DNA from: Sinorhizobium sp. A49
GTDB lineage: Bacteria; Pseudomonadota; Alphaproteobacteria; Rhizobiales; Rhizobiaceae
Reading direction: 5' to 3'
Assembly: GCF_002002725.1 (NCBI RefSeq)
Contig: NZ_MUNW01000032.1
Coordinates: 450,432 to 514,431 of the forward strand
DNA length: 64,000 nt
Shown here: one piece after another, positions 25,141 to 33,702 of the stretch
Numbering within the stretch: the first letter of the stretch is position 1
Layout of the letters: every line of letters begins with the position of its first letter
Translations under genes and position numbers: made by a program
Notes under the pieces: generated by a model
The model's database searches: none
Told to the model about the DNA's origin: nothing
What the model saw: the letters and a program-made list of their open reading frames with translations, nothing else

Positions 25141-27030
25141 ATGATCCAGATTTCCGGCCTTTCCGCCCGCATCGCGGGCCGTCTCCTCATCGAAAACGCA
25201 TCCGTGACGCTGCCTGCAGGCACGAAGGCCGGGCTTGTGGGGCGAAACGGCGCCGGAAAATCGACGCTGTTCCGCATCATCACCGGCGAATTCGCGTCGG
25301 AAGCCGGCACGATCGCGCTGCCGAAGAACGCGCGCATCGGCCAGGTGGCGCAGGAAGCGCCCGGCACCGAGGAACCGCTGATCGAGATCGTGCTCAAGGC
25401 CGATAAGGAACGCACGGCACTGGTCACCGAAGCGGAAACCGCGACGGATCCGCACCGCATTGCCGAAATCCAGACGCGGCTTGCCGATATTGGAGCCCAC
25501 TCGGCCGAAGCGCGCGCGGCAAGCATTCTCGCAGGCCTCGGCTTTGACCATGAGGCGCAGCTGCGCCCTGCCTCCTCCTTCTCCGGCGGCTGGCGAATGC
25601 GGGTGGCGCTGGCCGGCGTGCTCTTTTCCGAGCCGGACCTGCTGCTGCTCGACGAGCCGACCAACTATCTCGACCTTGAAGGCACGCTCTGGCTCGAGGA
25701 TTACATTCGCCGCTATCCGCACACGGTCATCATCATCAGCCACGACCGCGACCTGTTGAATACGGCTGTCAACGCCATCGTGCATCTCGACCAGAAGAAG
25801 CTCACCTACTATCGCGGTCCCTACGACCAGTTCGAGCGGCAGAAGGCGGAAGCCGACGAGCTGCAGATGAAGGCGAAGGCGAAGAACGACGCGGCGCGAA
25901 AGCACCTCCAGAGCTTCATCGACCGCTTCAAGGCCAAGGCCACCAAGGCACGTCAGGCTCAGAGCCGCGTCAAGGCGCTGGAGCGCATGGGCACGATTGC
26001 GGCCGTAATCGAGGATCATGTCCAAGGCTTCTCCTTCCCCGATCCAGAGAAGGAAGCCGCATCGCCGATCATCGCCGTCACGAGCGGCACCGTCGGATAC
26101 GAGCCGGGAAAACCGATCCTCAAGCGCCTGAACCTCCGCATCGACACCGACGATCGCATCGCTTTGCTCGGCTCGAACGGCAACGGCAAGTCGACCTTCG
26201 CCAAGTTCATTTCCGGGCGGCTTGCGCCGGAATCCGGCGAACTGAAGATCGCGCCGAACCTCAAGGTCGGTTTCTTCGCGCAGCACCAGCTGGACGATCT
26301 GATCCCGACACAAAGCGCCGTCGAACACGTGCGGCGCCGCATGCCGGAGGCACCGGAAGCGAAGGTGCGTGCCCGCGTGGCGCAGATGGGCCTGGCGACC
26401 GAGAAGATGGAGACGCCGGCCAAGGACCTGTCGGGCGGCGAAAAGGCACGCCTGCTGATGGGGCTTGCCGCCTTCGACGCTCCCAACCTCCTGATCCTCG
26501 ACGAGCCGACCAACCATTTGGATATCGACAGCCGCAATGCGCTAATCACCGCGCTCAACGACTATTCCGGCGCGGTGATCCTGATCTCGCACGACCGCCA
26601 CCTGATCGAGGCGACCGCCGACCGACTGTGGCTCGTGCGGGACGGAACGGTAACGAGCTACGACGGCGACCTCGAGGACTATCGAAGCCTGATCGTCGGT
26701 GGCCCGAAGGCGAAGGAAGACAAGTCCAAGTCAGCCGGCGCGGACGATTCGCTGTCGAAGGCGGACCAGCGCAAAGCCAATGCGGACAAGCGCGCCTCCC
26801 TCGCCCCGTTGAGGAAAAAGATCAACGAAATCGAATCGCTGACGGGAAAGCTGGAGAAAGTGATTCAAGCACTCGACGCCGAACTCGCCAATCCTGCGCT
26901 CTATGAAAAGACGCCGGCGAAAGCCGCACAGAAGGCCAAGGAACGCTCTGACGCGGTTGAAAAACTGGCGCACGCGGAGGAACAATGGCTCGAGCTTTCT
27001 TCCGAATACGAAGAGGCGATGGCCAGTTGA
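25141..27030 (+). CDS. ABC-F family ATPase (ribosome-associated)
   Basis: A 629-residue soluble protein with two ABC domains and no membrane segment. First domain: Walker A GRNGAGKST (about 35-43), signature SGGWRM, Walker B LLLLDEPTNYLD. A charged linker (about 235-300) follows. Second domain: Walker A GSNGNGKST, signature SGGEKARL, Walker B LLILDEPTNHLD. A Lys/Glu-rich coiled-coil C-terminal extension runs about 530-629. This is the Uup/YheS-type ABC-F arrangement; such proteins act on the ribosome in translation or antibiotic tolerance rather than transport. The exact subgroup is not assigned. Confidence 0.92.
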   Translation: MIQISGLSARIAGRLLIENASVTLPAGTKAGLVGRNGAGKSTLFRIITGEFASEAGTIALPKNARIGQVAQEAPGTEEPLIEIVLKADKERTALVTEAETATDPHRIAEIQTRLADIGAHSAEARAASILAGLGFDHEAQLRPASSFSGGWRMRVALAGVLFSEPDLLLLDEPTNYLDLEGTLWLEDYIRRYPHTVIIISHDRDLLNTAVNAIVHLDQKKLTYYRGPYDQFERQKAEADELQMKAKAKNDAARKHLQSFIDRFKAKATKARQAQSRVKALERMGTIAAVIEDHVQGFSFPDPEKEAASPIIAVTSGTVGYEPGKPILKRLNLRIDTDDRIALLGSNGNGKSTFAKFISGRLAPESGELKIAPNLKVGFFAQHQLDDLIPTQSAVEHVRRRMPEAPEAKVRARVAQMGLATEKMETPAKDLSGGEKARLLMGLAAFDAPNLLILDEPTNHLDIDSRNALITALNDYSGAVILISHDRHLIEATADRLWLVRDGTVTSYDGDLEDYRSLIVGGPKAKEDKSKSAGADDSLSKADQRKANADKRASLAPLRKKINEIESLTGKLEKVIQALDAELANPALYEKTPAKAAQKAKERSDAVEKLAHAEEQWLELSSEYEEAMAS

Positions 27031-27072
27031 TCCAACGCTTTAGGACTGGCTCTTGCGGCGTGTGATCGCCGG

Positions 27073-27915
27073 TCAGCCAAGTTCAAAGGTGGTGATGCCG
27101 TAGATCCGGGCAAGGGGCAGATCGGGCGCAATGCCTCGATACATCCGCGCCGTTTCGAAAACCGGTTTCATGTTGTAGCGCTCGCAGAGCGCCCGCGCGG
27201 AGGCGTTCGGCTCCGGAATGTCGAGAAAAACCTCCTCGCCTTTCACCGTCGCGGCCAGCTTTCGAAACACCAGGTCTGCCACCGTCTCGCTTTCGGAAAG
27301 GAGCGGGCCGACCTTGTAGCCCTGTCGGCAGGATCGCAGCGTGCCATAGCCGGAAACCGCACCGTCGCGAAACAGCACGATGCTTCGACGTGTCCGGCCA
27401 GGTCTCAGCCATTCCGTGAGAAAGGCGTCGCGCCGGGCCGGCATGAAGCGGCGGTCGTAGTCGATCAGCATCGGGATGTGGACCGGCGCGACCTCGATCA
27501 GCTCCGTGCCCGGAGGTTCGACCACGTCGACGATGCCGCCGTATCGGATATTGGCGTGGGCGAGAACGAAGCCGGACCGGCGATAATTCTCCTGCTCGGC
27601 AACGACGCCATCGAGACCGACGATGCGCTGCCCGGCCGCCGTCAGCGCCCGCTGCCACATCTGCCCGCCGATGCCCTGCCGGCGAAACTCCGGGGCCGTT
27701 ATGTAGAAACCGAGAAAAGCATAGGTCTCGTCATAGCGCACCAATGAAATGGAGGCTGCCAGCCTGTCCTCGCGCTCCGTCACCCAGTACCCTTCCGGAT
27801 CCGCCGCCCAGAACGCCGCCGCATCGTCGAGCCCCGGGTTCCAGCCCTCGCGAGCCGCCCAATCGATGATGGCATCAAGTTCGTCGCGGCGGGCGTGGCG
27901 GATGTGCTGGTGCAT
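27073..27915 (-). CDS. GNAT-family N-acetyltransferase (two-domain)
   Basis: A 280-residue protein. The N-terminal GNAT domain (about 3-130) has the acetyl-CoA loop RRQGIGGQMW (about 80-89). The C-terminal domain (about 150-280) is the second acetyltransferase-like domain often found in this family, ending in the conserved block LPLARIYGITTFELG. The substrate is unknown. It ends 42 bases from the ABC-F stop, convergently, with no evident hairpin between. Confidence 0.88.
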   Translation of the reverse strand: MHQHIRHARRDELDAIIDWAAREGWNPGLDDAAAFWAADPEGYWVTEREDRLAASISLVRYDETYAFLGFYITAPEFRRQGIGGQMWQRALTAAGQRIVGLDGVVAEQENYRRSGFVLAHANIRYGGIVDVVEPPGTELIEVAPVHIPMLIDYDRRFMPARRDAFLTEWLRPGRTRRSIVLFRDGAVSGYGTLRSCRQGYKVGPLLSESETVADLVFRKLAATVKGEEVFLDIPEPNASARALCERYNMKPVFETARMYRGIAPDLPLARIYGITTFELG

Positions 27916-28141
27916 AATCTCTCCTCGTTCTGCCGGTTACCACTCGTGTCGCGTTTGCTGACCAAGTGGATTGGCATCATGGATTGTAGAAGCTAGGGCA
28001 CGGGAGGCCAGATAAAATGGGGCCGCTGCCGTTTGTATGCCGTTCGGCAAACCGGACCAGCTTTTCTCGCCAGAGCTTGCCCGCGCCGCGCAATCTGCTA
28101 CAAGAACCGGCAATAAATCATACTAATATGAGCGAAACACC

Positions 28142-29068
28142 ATGCCTCCCATTCAAATCGCGCTTGTCGGCGTCGGCAAGATCGTTCGTGACCAGCATTT
28201 GCCTGCCATCGCCAAGAACGGCGACTACCGACTGATTGCCGCGGCGAGCCGCCACGGCACCGTAGATGGCATCGATAACTTCAAGTCAATCGAGGCAATG
28301 CTTAAGGCCGTTCCCGCAATCGATGCGGTGTCACTCTGCATGCCGCCGCAATACCGATATGAGGCGGCGCGTACCGCCCTTGATGCCGGCAAGCATGTCT
28401 TTCTTGAAAAGCCGCCAGGCGCCACCTTGAGTGAGGTCGCTGACCTCGAATCACTCGCGGCTTCCAAGGGGCTGTCGCTGTTTGCGAGCTGGCATTCGCG
28501 CTATGCGCCTGCCGTCGAGGCGGCAAAGTCGTTTCTCGCGGCAACGACGATCCGCGACGTGAAGATCGTCTGGAAAGAGGATGTGCGGCAGTGGCACCCG
28601 AACCAGGAATGGATCTGGGCAGCGGGCGGCCTTGGCATTTTCGATCCGGGTATCAATGCGCTGTCGATCGTCACACATATCCTGCCGCGACCACTGTTCA
28701 TTACCGCGGCAACGCTGGAGTTCCCGGAAAACCGCGACGCCCCGATCGCCGCCACGATCGCCTTCACCGATGCGGACAAGCTGGCGGTTTCGGCAGAATT
28801 CGACTGGCGCCAGACCGGCAAGCAGAGCTGGGATATCGTAGCGCAGACCGACGCTGGCGAAATGGTGCTGTCGGAAGGCGGTGCGAAACTTTCAATCGAC
28901 GGCAAGATCGTGCACGAGGAGCCGGAGCAGGAATATCCGATGCTCTACAAGCGCTTCGCCGAGATCATCAAGGCCAAGACGTCGGATGTCGATCTCGCGC
29001 CGCTGCGCCACGTCGCCGATGCGTTCATGCTTGGCCGACGCAAGTTCGTCGAAGCCTTCCACGATTAA
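28142..29068 (+). CDS. Sugar 1-dehydrogenase (D-galactose/L-arabinose type), Gfo/Idh/MocA family
   Basis: A 308-residue NAD(P)-dependent oxidoreductase. N-terminal Rossmann motif GVGKIVRDQHLPAI (about 10-23), then the family EKPPGATL block (about 89-96, Lys90) and a C-terminal alpha/beta domain with EDVRQWHPNQEWIWAAGGLGIFDPGINALSI, holding catalytic Asp and Asn residues. Similarity is strongest to Azospirillum L-arabinose 1-dehydrogenase and Pseudomonas D-galactose dehydrogenase, which start non-phosphorylative sugar oxidation. No lactonase or dehydratase partner is adjacent, so it probably acts with genes elsewhere. Substrate choice between the two sugars is not resolved. Confidence 0.87.
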   Translation: MPPIQIALVGVGKIVRDQHLPAIAKNGDYRLIAAASRHGTVDGIDNFKSIEAMLKAVPAIDAVSLCMPPQYRYEAARTALDAGKHVFLEKPPGATLSEVADLESLAASKGLSLFASWHSRYAPAVEAAKSFLAATTIRDVKIVWKEDVRQWHPNQEWIWAAGGLGIFDPGINALSIVTHILPRPLFITAATLEFPENRDAPIAATIAFTDADKLAVSAEFDWRQTGKQSWDIVAQTDAGEMVLSEGGAKLSIDGKIVHEEPEQEYPMLYKRFAEIIKAKTSDVDLAPLRHVADAFMLGRRKFVEAFHD

Positions 29069-29089
29069 GCGCCGAGACAACGGCGAAAG

Positions 29090-29119
29090 ACAAAACCCGC
29101 GGTTTGCCGCGGGTTTTGT
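29090..29119. terminator. Bidirectional intrinsic terminator
   Basis: A 13-bp perfect stem (ACAAAACCCGCGG / CCGCGGGTTTTGT, TTTG loop) between the convergent sugar dehydrogenase and holC. T-rich arms on both strands suit both transcripts. Confidence 0.88.
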
Positions 29120-29146
29120 CGTCGTCAAGCATTTCGAGTGTGACGA

Positions 29147-29596
29147 TCAGGCCTTCTTTTCCCAGCGGCCATCGCGGTTCTGCTGCCAATAGGTGAGGCT
29201 GTGGCCCTCCCCCTTCAGCCGTTTCCAGTGCCCGCGGGCGGCTTCGAGTTGTTGCTGATCATAGCCGTCGAACATGAAGACGATGCGCTCATAACTCTCA
29301 ACCGGCGGCGGATTGGCGCCGTCGACAAGGAAGCGAACCGTCGCGGCGTTGAGGTTGCCTTCGTCGGCGACGAGTAAAACCGGTTGCTCGGCAGCAAGGT
29401 CCCCGGCATCGGTCCCATGCGGCAGGAAGCTCTCGTCCCGGTAGACCCAGAGATGCGTGTCGAGCGCATCGCGCCTCTCGGCGTCGACCGTCTGTACTGC
29501 CACCCTCCAGCCGCGCTCGACACTCTTGTCGAGCAACGGCGGAAGCGCGTCCTCAAGCTTCGATTCCGTCAGATGATAGAAAAGGATCTCGGTCAT
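29147..29596 (-). CDS. holC: DNA polymerase III chi subunit
   Basis: A 149-residue HolC. It starts TEILFYHLTESKLEDALPPLL and contains LDTHLWVYRDESFLPHG and RIVFMFDGYD, the typical family blocks. Chi links the clamp loader to SSB during lagging-strand synthesis. It follows pepA with 41 bases between on the same strand, an arrangement common in many proteobacteria (pepA-holC), and ends at a bidirectional terminator. Confidence 0.94.
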   Translation of the reverse strand: MTEILFYHLTESKLEDALPPLLDKSVERGWRVAVQTVDAERRDALDTHLWVYRDESFLPHGTDAGDLAAEQPVLLVADEGNLNAATVRFLVDGANPPPVESYERIVFMFDGYDQQQLEAARGHWKRLKGEGHSLTYWQQNRDGRWEKKA

Positions 29597-29637
29597 ACCG
29601 ATCTCTCCTCGACCTTCGCCACGGCTTGCGATGCCGC

Positions 29638-31128
29638 TCAGGACTCGTAGCTCGCGCGGACCAGTTCATCGAGCAGGCGAACGCCAAAGCCGGAGGCCCA
29701 CGACTGATTGACCTCATCGGTCGGCGAGCCCATCGCGGTGCCGGCGACGTCGAGATGGGCCCAGGGCGTGTCGCCAACGAAACGCTTCAGGAACTGCGCT
29801 GCCGTAATCGCGCCACCATAACGTCCGCCGGTGTTTTTCATGTCGGCAAACTTGCTGTCGATCATCTTGTCGTATTCCTTGCCGAGCGGCATGCGCCAGA
29901 GGCGCTCCTGCGTGGCAATGCCGGCGGCCAGCAATTGGCCGGCCAGGCGGTCGTCATTCGAAAACAGGCCGGCGTGATGGGTCGCAAGCGCGACCATGAT
30001 GGCTCCCGTCAGCGTCGCAAGATCGATCATCGCCTGCGGCTTGAAGCGGTCGTTGCAATACCAGAGCGCATCACACAGCACGAGACGTCCCTCGGCATCG
30101 GTGTTGATGACCTCGATCGTCTGTCCGGACATCGACGTCACGATATCACCCGGACGCTGCGCGCTACCGTCAGGCATGTTTTCCACAAGCCCGATGATGC
30201 CGACGACGTTGACCTTGGCGTGACGCGCCGCAAGCACGTGCATCAAACCGGTGACGGCCGCGGCGCCACCCATGTCACCCTTCATCTCTTCCATGCCGGC
30301 CGCAGGCTTGATCGAGATGCCGCCGCTGTCGAACACGACGCCCTTGCCGACGAAGGCAACCGGGCGCTCCTTGGACTTGCCGCCCTTCCACTGCATCACG
30401 ACCAGTCGCGGCGGACGCGTCGACCCCTGGGCTACACCAAGAAGCGCGCCCATTCCCAGCTTCTTCATTTCCTTTTCGGTGAGGATTTCCACCTCGATGC
30501 CGAGTTTCTCCAGCTCCTTCGCCTTGGCTGCGAACTCCAGCGGGCCGAGGACGTTTGCCGGCTCGTTGACCAGGTCGCGGGCGAGGAAAACGCCCTCGCC
30601 GACCGCCTGCGCCGTCGCAAAAGCCTTCTTCGCCGCAATCACCGCGCCGGTCACAATGGTGATCTTCACCGGCTTGCCCGCGGGCTTGGCCTCGTCGTCG
30701 GCCTTTTTCGTCTTGTAGCCGTCGAAACTGTAGGCGTTCATTTCCATGCCGAGTGCGAAGTCTGCCGCCGCCTTGCCGCTGACGTCGAGATCGGGAACGT
30801 CGATGAAGATCGTGGCCTTTTCTGCCCCACGCAACTTCGCTGCGGCAGCGCCGCCAGCCTTCAGCCAATCGTGATCGGTCAACGTATCGGGATTGCCGAG
30901 GCCAAGCACGAGGATCCGATCTGCGGGCGAGCCATGCGGTGCAAGGATATCGAGGGTAGAGAATGCCTTGCCGCTGAACTTCTTAACCTTGGTCGCCTTG
31001 GCCAGTACGCCTTCCGGATCGGCGACATCGGCGCCCGCTGCCAGTCCGGCGGCAGCTTTCAAGAGGACTGCGACACCACCCGCCGGGCGATGAGACTTGG
31101 CGAAGGTGAACTCAAATTTCATAGACAT
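29638..31128 (-). CDS. pepA: Leucyl aminopeptidase (M17)
   Basis: A 496-residue M17 aminopeptidase. The C-terminal catalytic domain contains [22 protein letters not shown] and the signature [10 protein letters not shown], carrying the two-metal site and catalytic Lys and Arg. The N-terminal domain (about 1-160) is the usual variable regulatory or DNA-binding portion. It releases N-terminal residues from peptides in the cytoplasm. GGAG precedes ATG 31128; an in-frame extension to 31167 is unlikely. It is divergent from lptF with 325 bases between. Confidence 0.96.
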   Translation of the reverse strand: MSMKFEFTFAKSHRPAGGVAVLLKAAAGLAAGADVADPEGVLAKATKVKKFSGKAFSTLDILAPHGSPADRILVLGLGNPDTLTDHDWLKAGGAAAAKLRGAEKATIFIDVPDLDVSGKAAADFALGMEMNAYSFDGYKTKKADDEAKPAGKPVKITIVTGAVIAAKKAFATAQAVGEGVFLARDLVNEPANVLGPLEFAAKAKELEKLGIEVEILTEKEMKKLGMGALLGVAQGSTRPPRLVVMQWKGGKSKERPVAFVGKGVVFDSGGISIKPAAGMEEMKGDMGGAAAVTGLMHVLAARHAKVNVVGIIGLVENMPDGSAQRPGDIVTSMSGQTIEVINTDAEGRLVLCDALWYCNDRFKPQAMIDLATLTGAIMVALATHHAGLFSNDDRLAGQLLAAGIATQERLWRMPLGKEYDKMIDSKFADMKNTGGRYGGAITAAQFLKRFVGDTPWAHLDVAGTAMGSPTDEVNQSWASGFGVRLLDELVRASYES

Positions 31129-31453
31129 TACAAAACTCCGGACATTTCTCGGTCTTACGCGCCCCACCCTGTTACCGGGCGGTTACAGTGACAAACATTC
31201 GCTGCGTCTGCCGCCGTCAAAGCTGTGGTCGGCACCCTTCTCGCTTTTCAACGGCTTGGCAAGATGCCCGCAGATGTTTACATGCGGTTAACCGAGGTTC
31301 TTCGCCTTAAATTATCCCAGTTGCTTTACACTTTGAGCAACGCCGGACGTGAGACGAAAGCACGGTTCCCGCTGATGGCGGCGGTAGAAACAAGCGTTTC
31401 GATGCGGCGGTGCGGCACAGAAACATGAGCAGGAATTTGGACCGGAAACGGAC
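31129..31453. promoter_or_regulatory. Divergent intergenic region pepA / lptF operon
   Basis: 325 non-coding bases holding the promoters of pepA (minus) and of the long lptF-to-rsmA operon (plus). A small inverted repeat GTTGCT (31320-31325) / AGCAAC (31336-31341) encloses a TTTACAC segment and could be an operator or a -35 region, but nothing is certain. No gene is visible. Confidence 0.4.
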
Positions 31454-32623
31454 ATGAAGCTGATCGAACGCTACATTTTCCGGCGTGCCCTGACCATGTT
31501 CCTCGCGACACTTTTGCCGCTGCTCGGCATCGTGTGGACGACGCAGGCTCTGACCAACGTCAATCTGGTGACCGATAGCGGGCAGTCCGTCTTTGCCTTC
31601 CTCAAGCTGGCAACGCTCATCCTGCCGTCGGTCGTGCCGATCATCCTGCCGTTCGCCCTGGTCATCGGCGTGACCCAGACCCTGACGACGATGAACACCG
31701 ATTCGGAGTTGACGGTGCTGAATGCTGCGGGAAGCTCGCGCATGACGATCATCCGTCCGATCATCCTGCTCGCCGCCGGCCTGAGCGTCCTCTCCTTCGT
31801 GGTCGACAATTTTGTCGAGCCCTATTCGCGCGTCGCCGTGCGCAAAATGCTGGCAACGGCCAATGCGGACCTGCTGTCCTCGGTCGTCCAGGAGAACGCC
31901 TTCCGCAAGATTACCGACGGTCTCTATGTGCAGGTTGGCGGTCGACGCGGCGGTGGCGTGCTCGAAGGGATCTTCGTCGCCGATTCGCGCAACCCGGCTT
32001 TCGAACTGGTCTATTATGCGCGCGAAGGTGCCGTGGACGAGAAGAGTTCGGCACTGGTGATGAAGGACGGCGAAGTTCAGCGAAAGCTGCCCGATGGCGG
32101 TGTGTCGATCATCAAATTCGATTCCTACGCCTTCGATCTCGCCGACATGACGAAGACGACGCGCGAAGCGACGATCCGCGCCAAGGATCGCGACCTTCCC
32201 AATCTTTTCAACCCGGACCCCAACGATCCCGTCTATCAGGGCAACCCGCTTGCCTTCACCGCCGAGTTGCACCGCCGCCTGACGGAATGGACGTTCCCGC
32301 TGCTGTTCGGCCTGGTCGCGCTTGTCTTCTGCAGCGATGCCCGCTCGCACCGCGAGGCGCGCGTCCACCCGATGGTCAGCGCTCTCGGCTCCGCCCTGGT
32401 CATTCGCTGGATGACTTTCTATGCGGGCAACAGTGCCGAAGATTCGGTCTGGTTCGTTCCGCTCATGTACGTCGTTCCCCTTGCCACCGGCGCGCTTGCC
32501 ATTCACCAGCTCGCCAGCAACAGACGGCTCGACATTCCCATGACCTGGCAGGAAAAGCTGTCCGAGCTGATGGTACGCCTTCGCCTCGTGCGCCCGGCCT
32601 CCGACGGGAGCAACGCATCGTGA
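31454..32623 (+). CDS. lptF: LPS export ABC transporter permease LptF
   Basis: A 389-residue YjgP/YjgQ-family protein. It starts MKLIERYIFRRALTMFLATLLPLLG, with three membrane helices in the first 120 residues, a periplasmic beta-jellyroll domain (about 125-270) and three more helices (about 275-365). With LptG and the LptB ATPase it extracts lipopolysaccharide from the inner membrane. The stop overlaps the lptG GTG (GTGA). It is the first gene of the plus-strand run lptF-lptG-lptD-surA-pdxA-rsmA. Confidence 0.95.
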   Translation: MKLIERYIFRRALTMFLATLLPLLGIVWTTQALTNVNLVTDSGQSVFAFLKLATLILPSVVPIILPFALVIGVTQTLTTMNTDSELTVLNAAGSSRMTIIRPIILLAAGLSVLSFVVDNFVEPYSRVAVRKMLATANADLLSSVVQENAFRKITDGLYVQVGGRRGGGVLEGIFVADSRNPAFELVYYAREGAVDEKSSALVMKDGEVQRKLPDGGVSIIKFDSYAFDLADMTKTTREATIRAKDRDLPNLFNPDPNDPVYQGNPLAFTAELHRRLTEWTFPLLFGLVALVFCSDARSHREARVHPMVSALGSALVIRWMTFYAGNSAEDSVWFVPLMYVVPLATGALAIHQLASNRRLDIPMTWQEKLSELMVRLRLVRPASDGSNAS

Positions 32624-33702
32624 TCTTCACCACGCTCGGTCGCTACTTCCTCACCCGTTACGTCGTCACAACCTTCTGGTTTCTGGTTGGGATATTTTCG
32701 CTGGTCTTCATCATCGACTTCAGCGAACAGGCGAGCCGCCTGTCCAACCTGCCGCGTTATTCGATAACGGCCGCGTTGCTGATCAGTGCCTTCCGGATCC
32801 CGACCATTTTGCAGCAGACCGTTCCCTTCGTCGCGCTTTTCTCTGCGATGGCCGCCCTGATCTCGCTCAACAGACGTTACGAACTCGTGGTCACCCGGGC
32901 TGCAGGAATTTCGGTGTGGCAGTTCCTGCGTCCGTTCGTCCTTGGCGCCTTCCTGTTCGGCGTGCTCGCCGTGCTCGCACTCAACCCGCTGGCAGCCTGG
33001 GGAGCCAAGAAGGAAGAGGCCATGCTTGCCGCCCTTGGTTCCTCGCGGACCACGGATGCCGGTTCGATCCCGTGGCTCAGACAGATCTATCAGGGAACCG
33101 ATACGATCATCGGCGCGCGCTCGGTTCAGGACGGTGGCACGACGCTTCTGAACGTCACCGTCATCCACTTCGATCCACAGGGTTCGATCATTCTGAGACA
33201 GGATGCCGCTTCGGCGAAACTCGAAGATGGTTACTGGCTTCTTAACGACGTGGCGGAAACACGCAGCGGACAGCTGCCTCGTCGTCTGCAAACGGCACAG
33301 CTGCGCACCAATTTGAAGCCGGAGTTTGTTCAGGAAAGGCTTGCAAAGGCTGATTCCATTCAGTTTTTCGACCTCCCTCGGAAGATTGAAGTGGCTCGTT
33401 CGTTCGGCTTTTCGACCAACGGCATGGAAACCCAATTCCACTCCCTTTTGTCCTTGCCGCTGCTACTTGTCGCCATGACGCTGATTGCCGCGTGCGTGTC
33501 GCTGAAATTTAGCCGGTTCAACCAATCGCGCTCGGTAATTCTCGGTGGAATCCTATCGGGCTTCGTGCTTTATGTCGTCACCGTGCTTGTCAAAGCATTC
33601 GGGAGCAGCGGTATTGTGCCTCCTTTCGTTGCAGCCTGGTTGCCAGTTGTTGTAGCGATGGCGCTGGGCTCGACGATTCTTTTAAACCAGGAGGACGGCT
33701 AG
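32620..33702 (+). CDS. lptG: LPS export ABC transporter permease LptG
   Basis: A 360-residue LptG (YjgQ). It starts at a GTG overlapping the lptF stop (GTGA) and reads VIFTTLGRYFLTRYVVTTFWFL, with six predicted membrane helices, three on either side of a periplasmic jellyroll domain (about 130-270). ELVVTRAAGISVWQFLRP is the typical coupling-helix region for the LptB ATPase. It partners LptF in the LptB2FG extractor. Longer in-frame upstream extensions lie inside lptF and are not coding in this frame. The stop TAG shares its last base with the lptD GTG. Confidence 0.95.
   Translation: MIFTTLGRYFLTRYVVTTFWFLVGIFSLVFIIDFSEQASRLSNLPRYSITAALLISAFRIPTILQQTVPFVALFSAMAALISLNRRYELVVTRAAGISVWQFLRPFVLGAFLFGVLAVLALNPLAAWGAKKEEAMLAALGSSRTTDAGSIPWLRQIYQGTDTIIGARSVQDGGTTLLNVTVIHFDPQGSIILRQDAASAKLEDGYWLLNDVAETRSGQLPRRLQTAQLRTNLKPEFVQERLAKADSIQFFDLPRKIEVARSFGFSTNGMETQFHSLLSLPLLLVAMTLIAACVSLKFSRFNQSRSVILGGILSGFVLYVVTVLVKAFGSSGIVPPFVAAWLPVVVAMALGSTILLNQEDG

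Noticed and set aside
24816..25664. N-terminal extension of the mini-protein frame into the ABC-F gene
   Set aside because: The extension is antisense to the well-supported ABC-F gene, and a good ribosome site and signal peptide define the short start.
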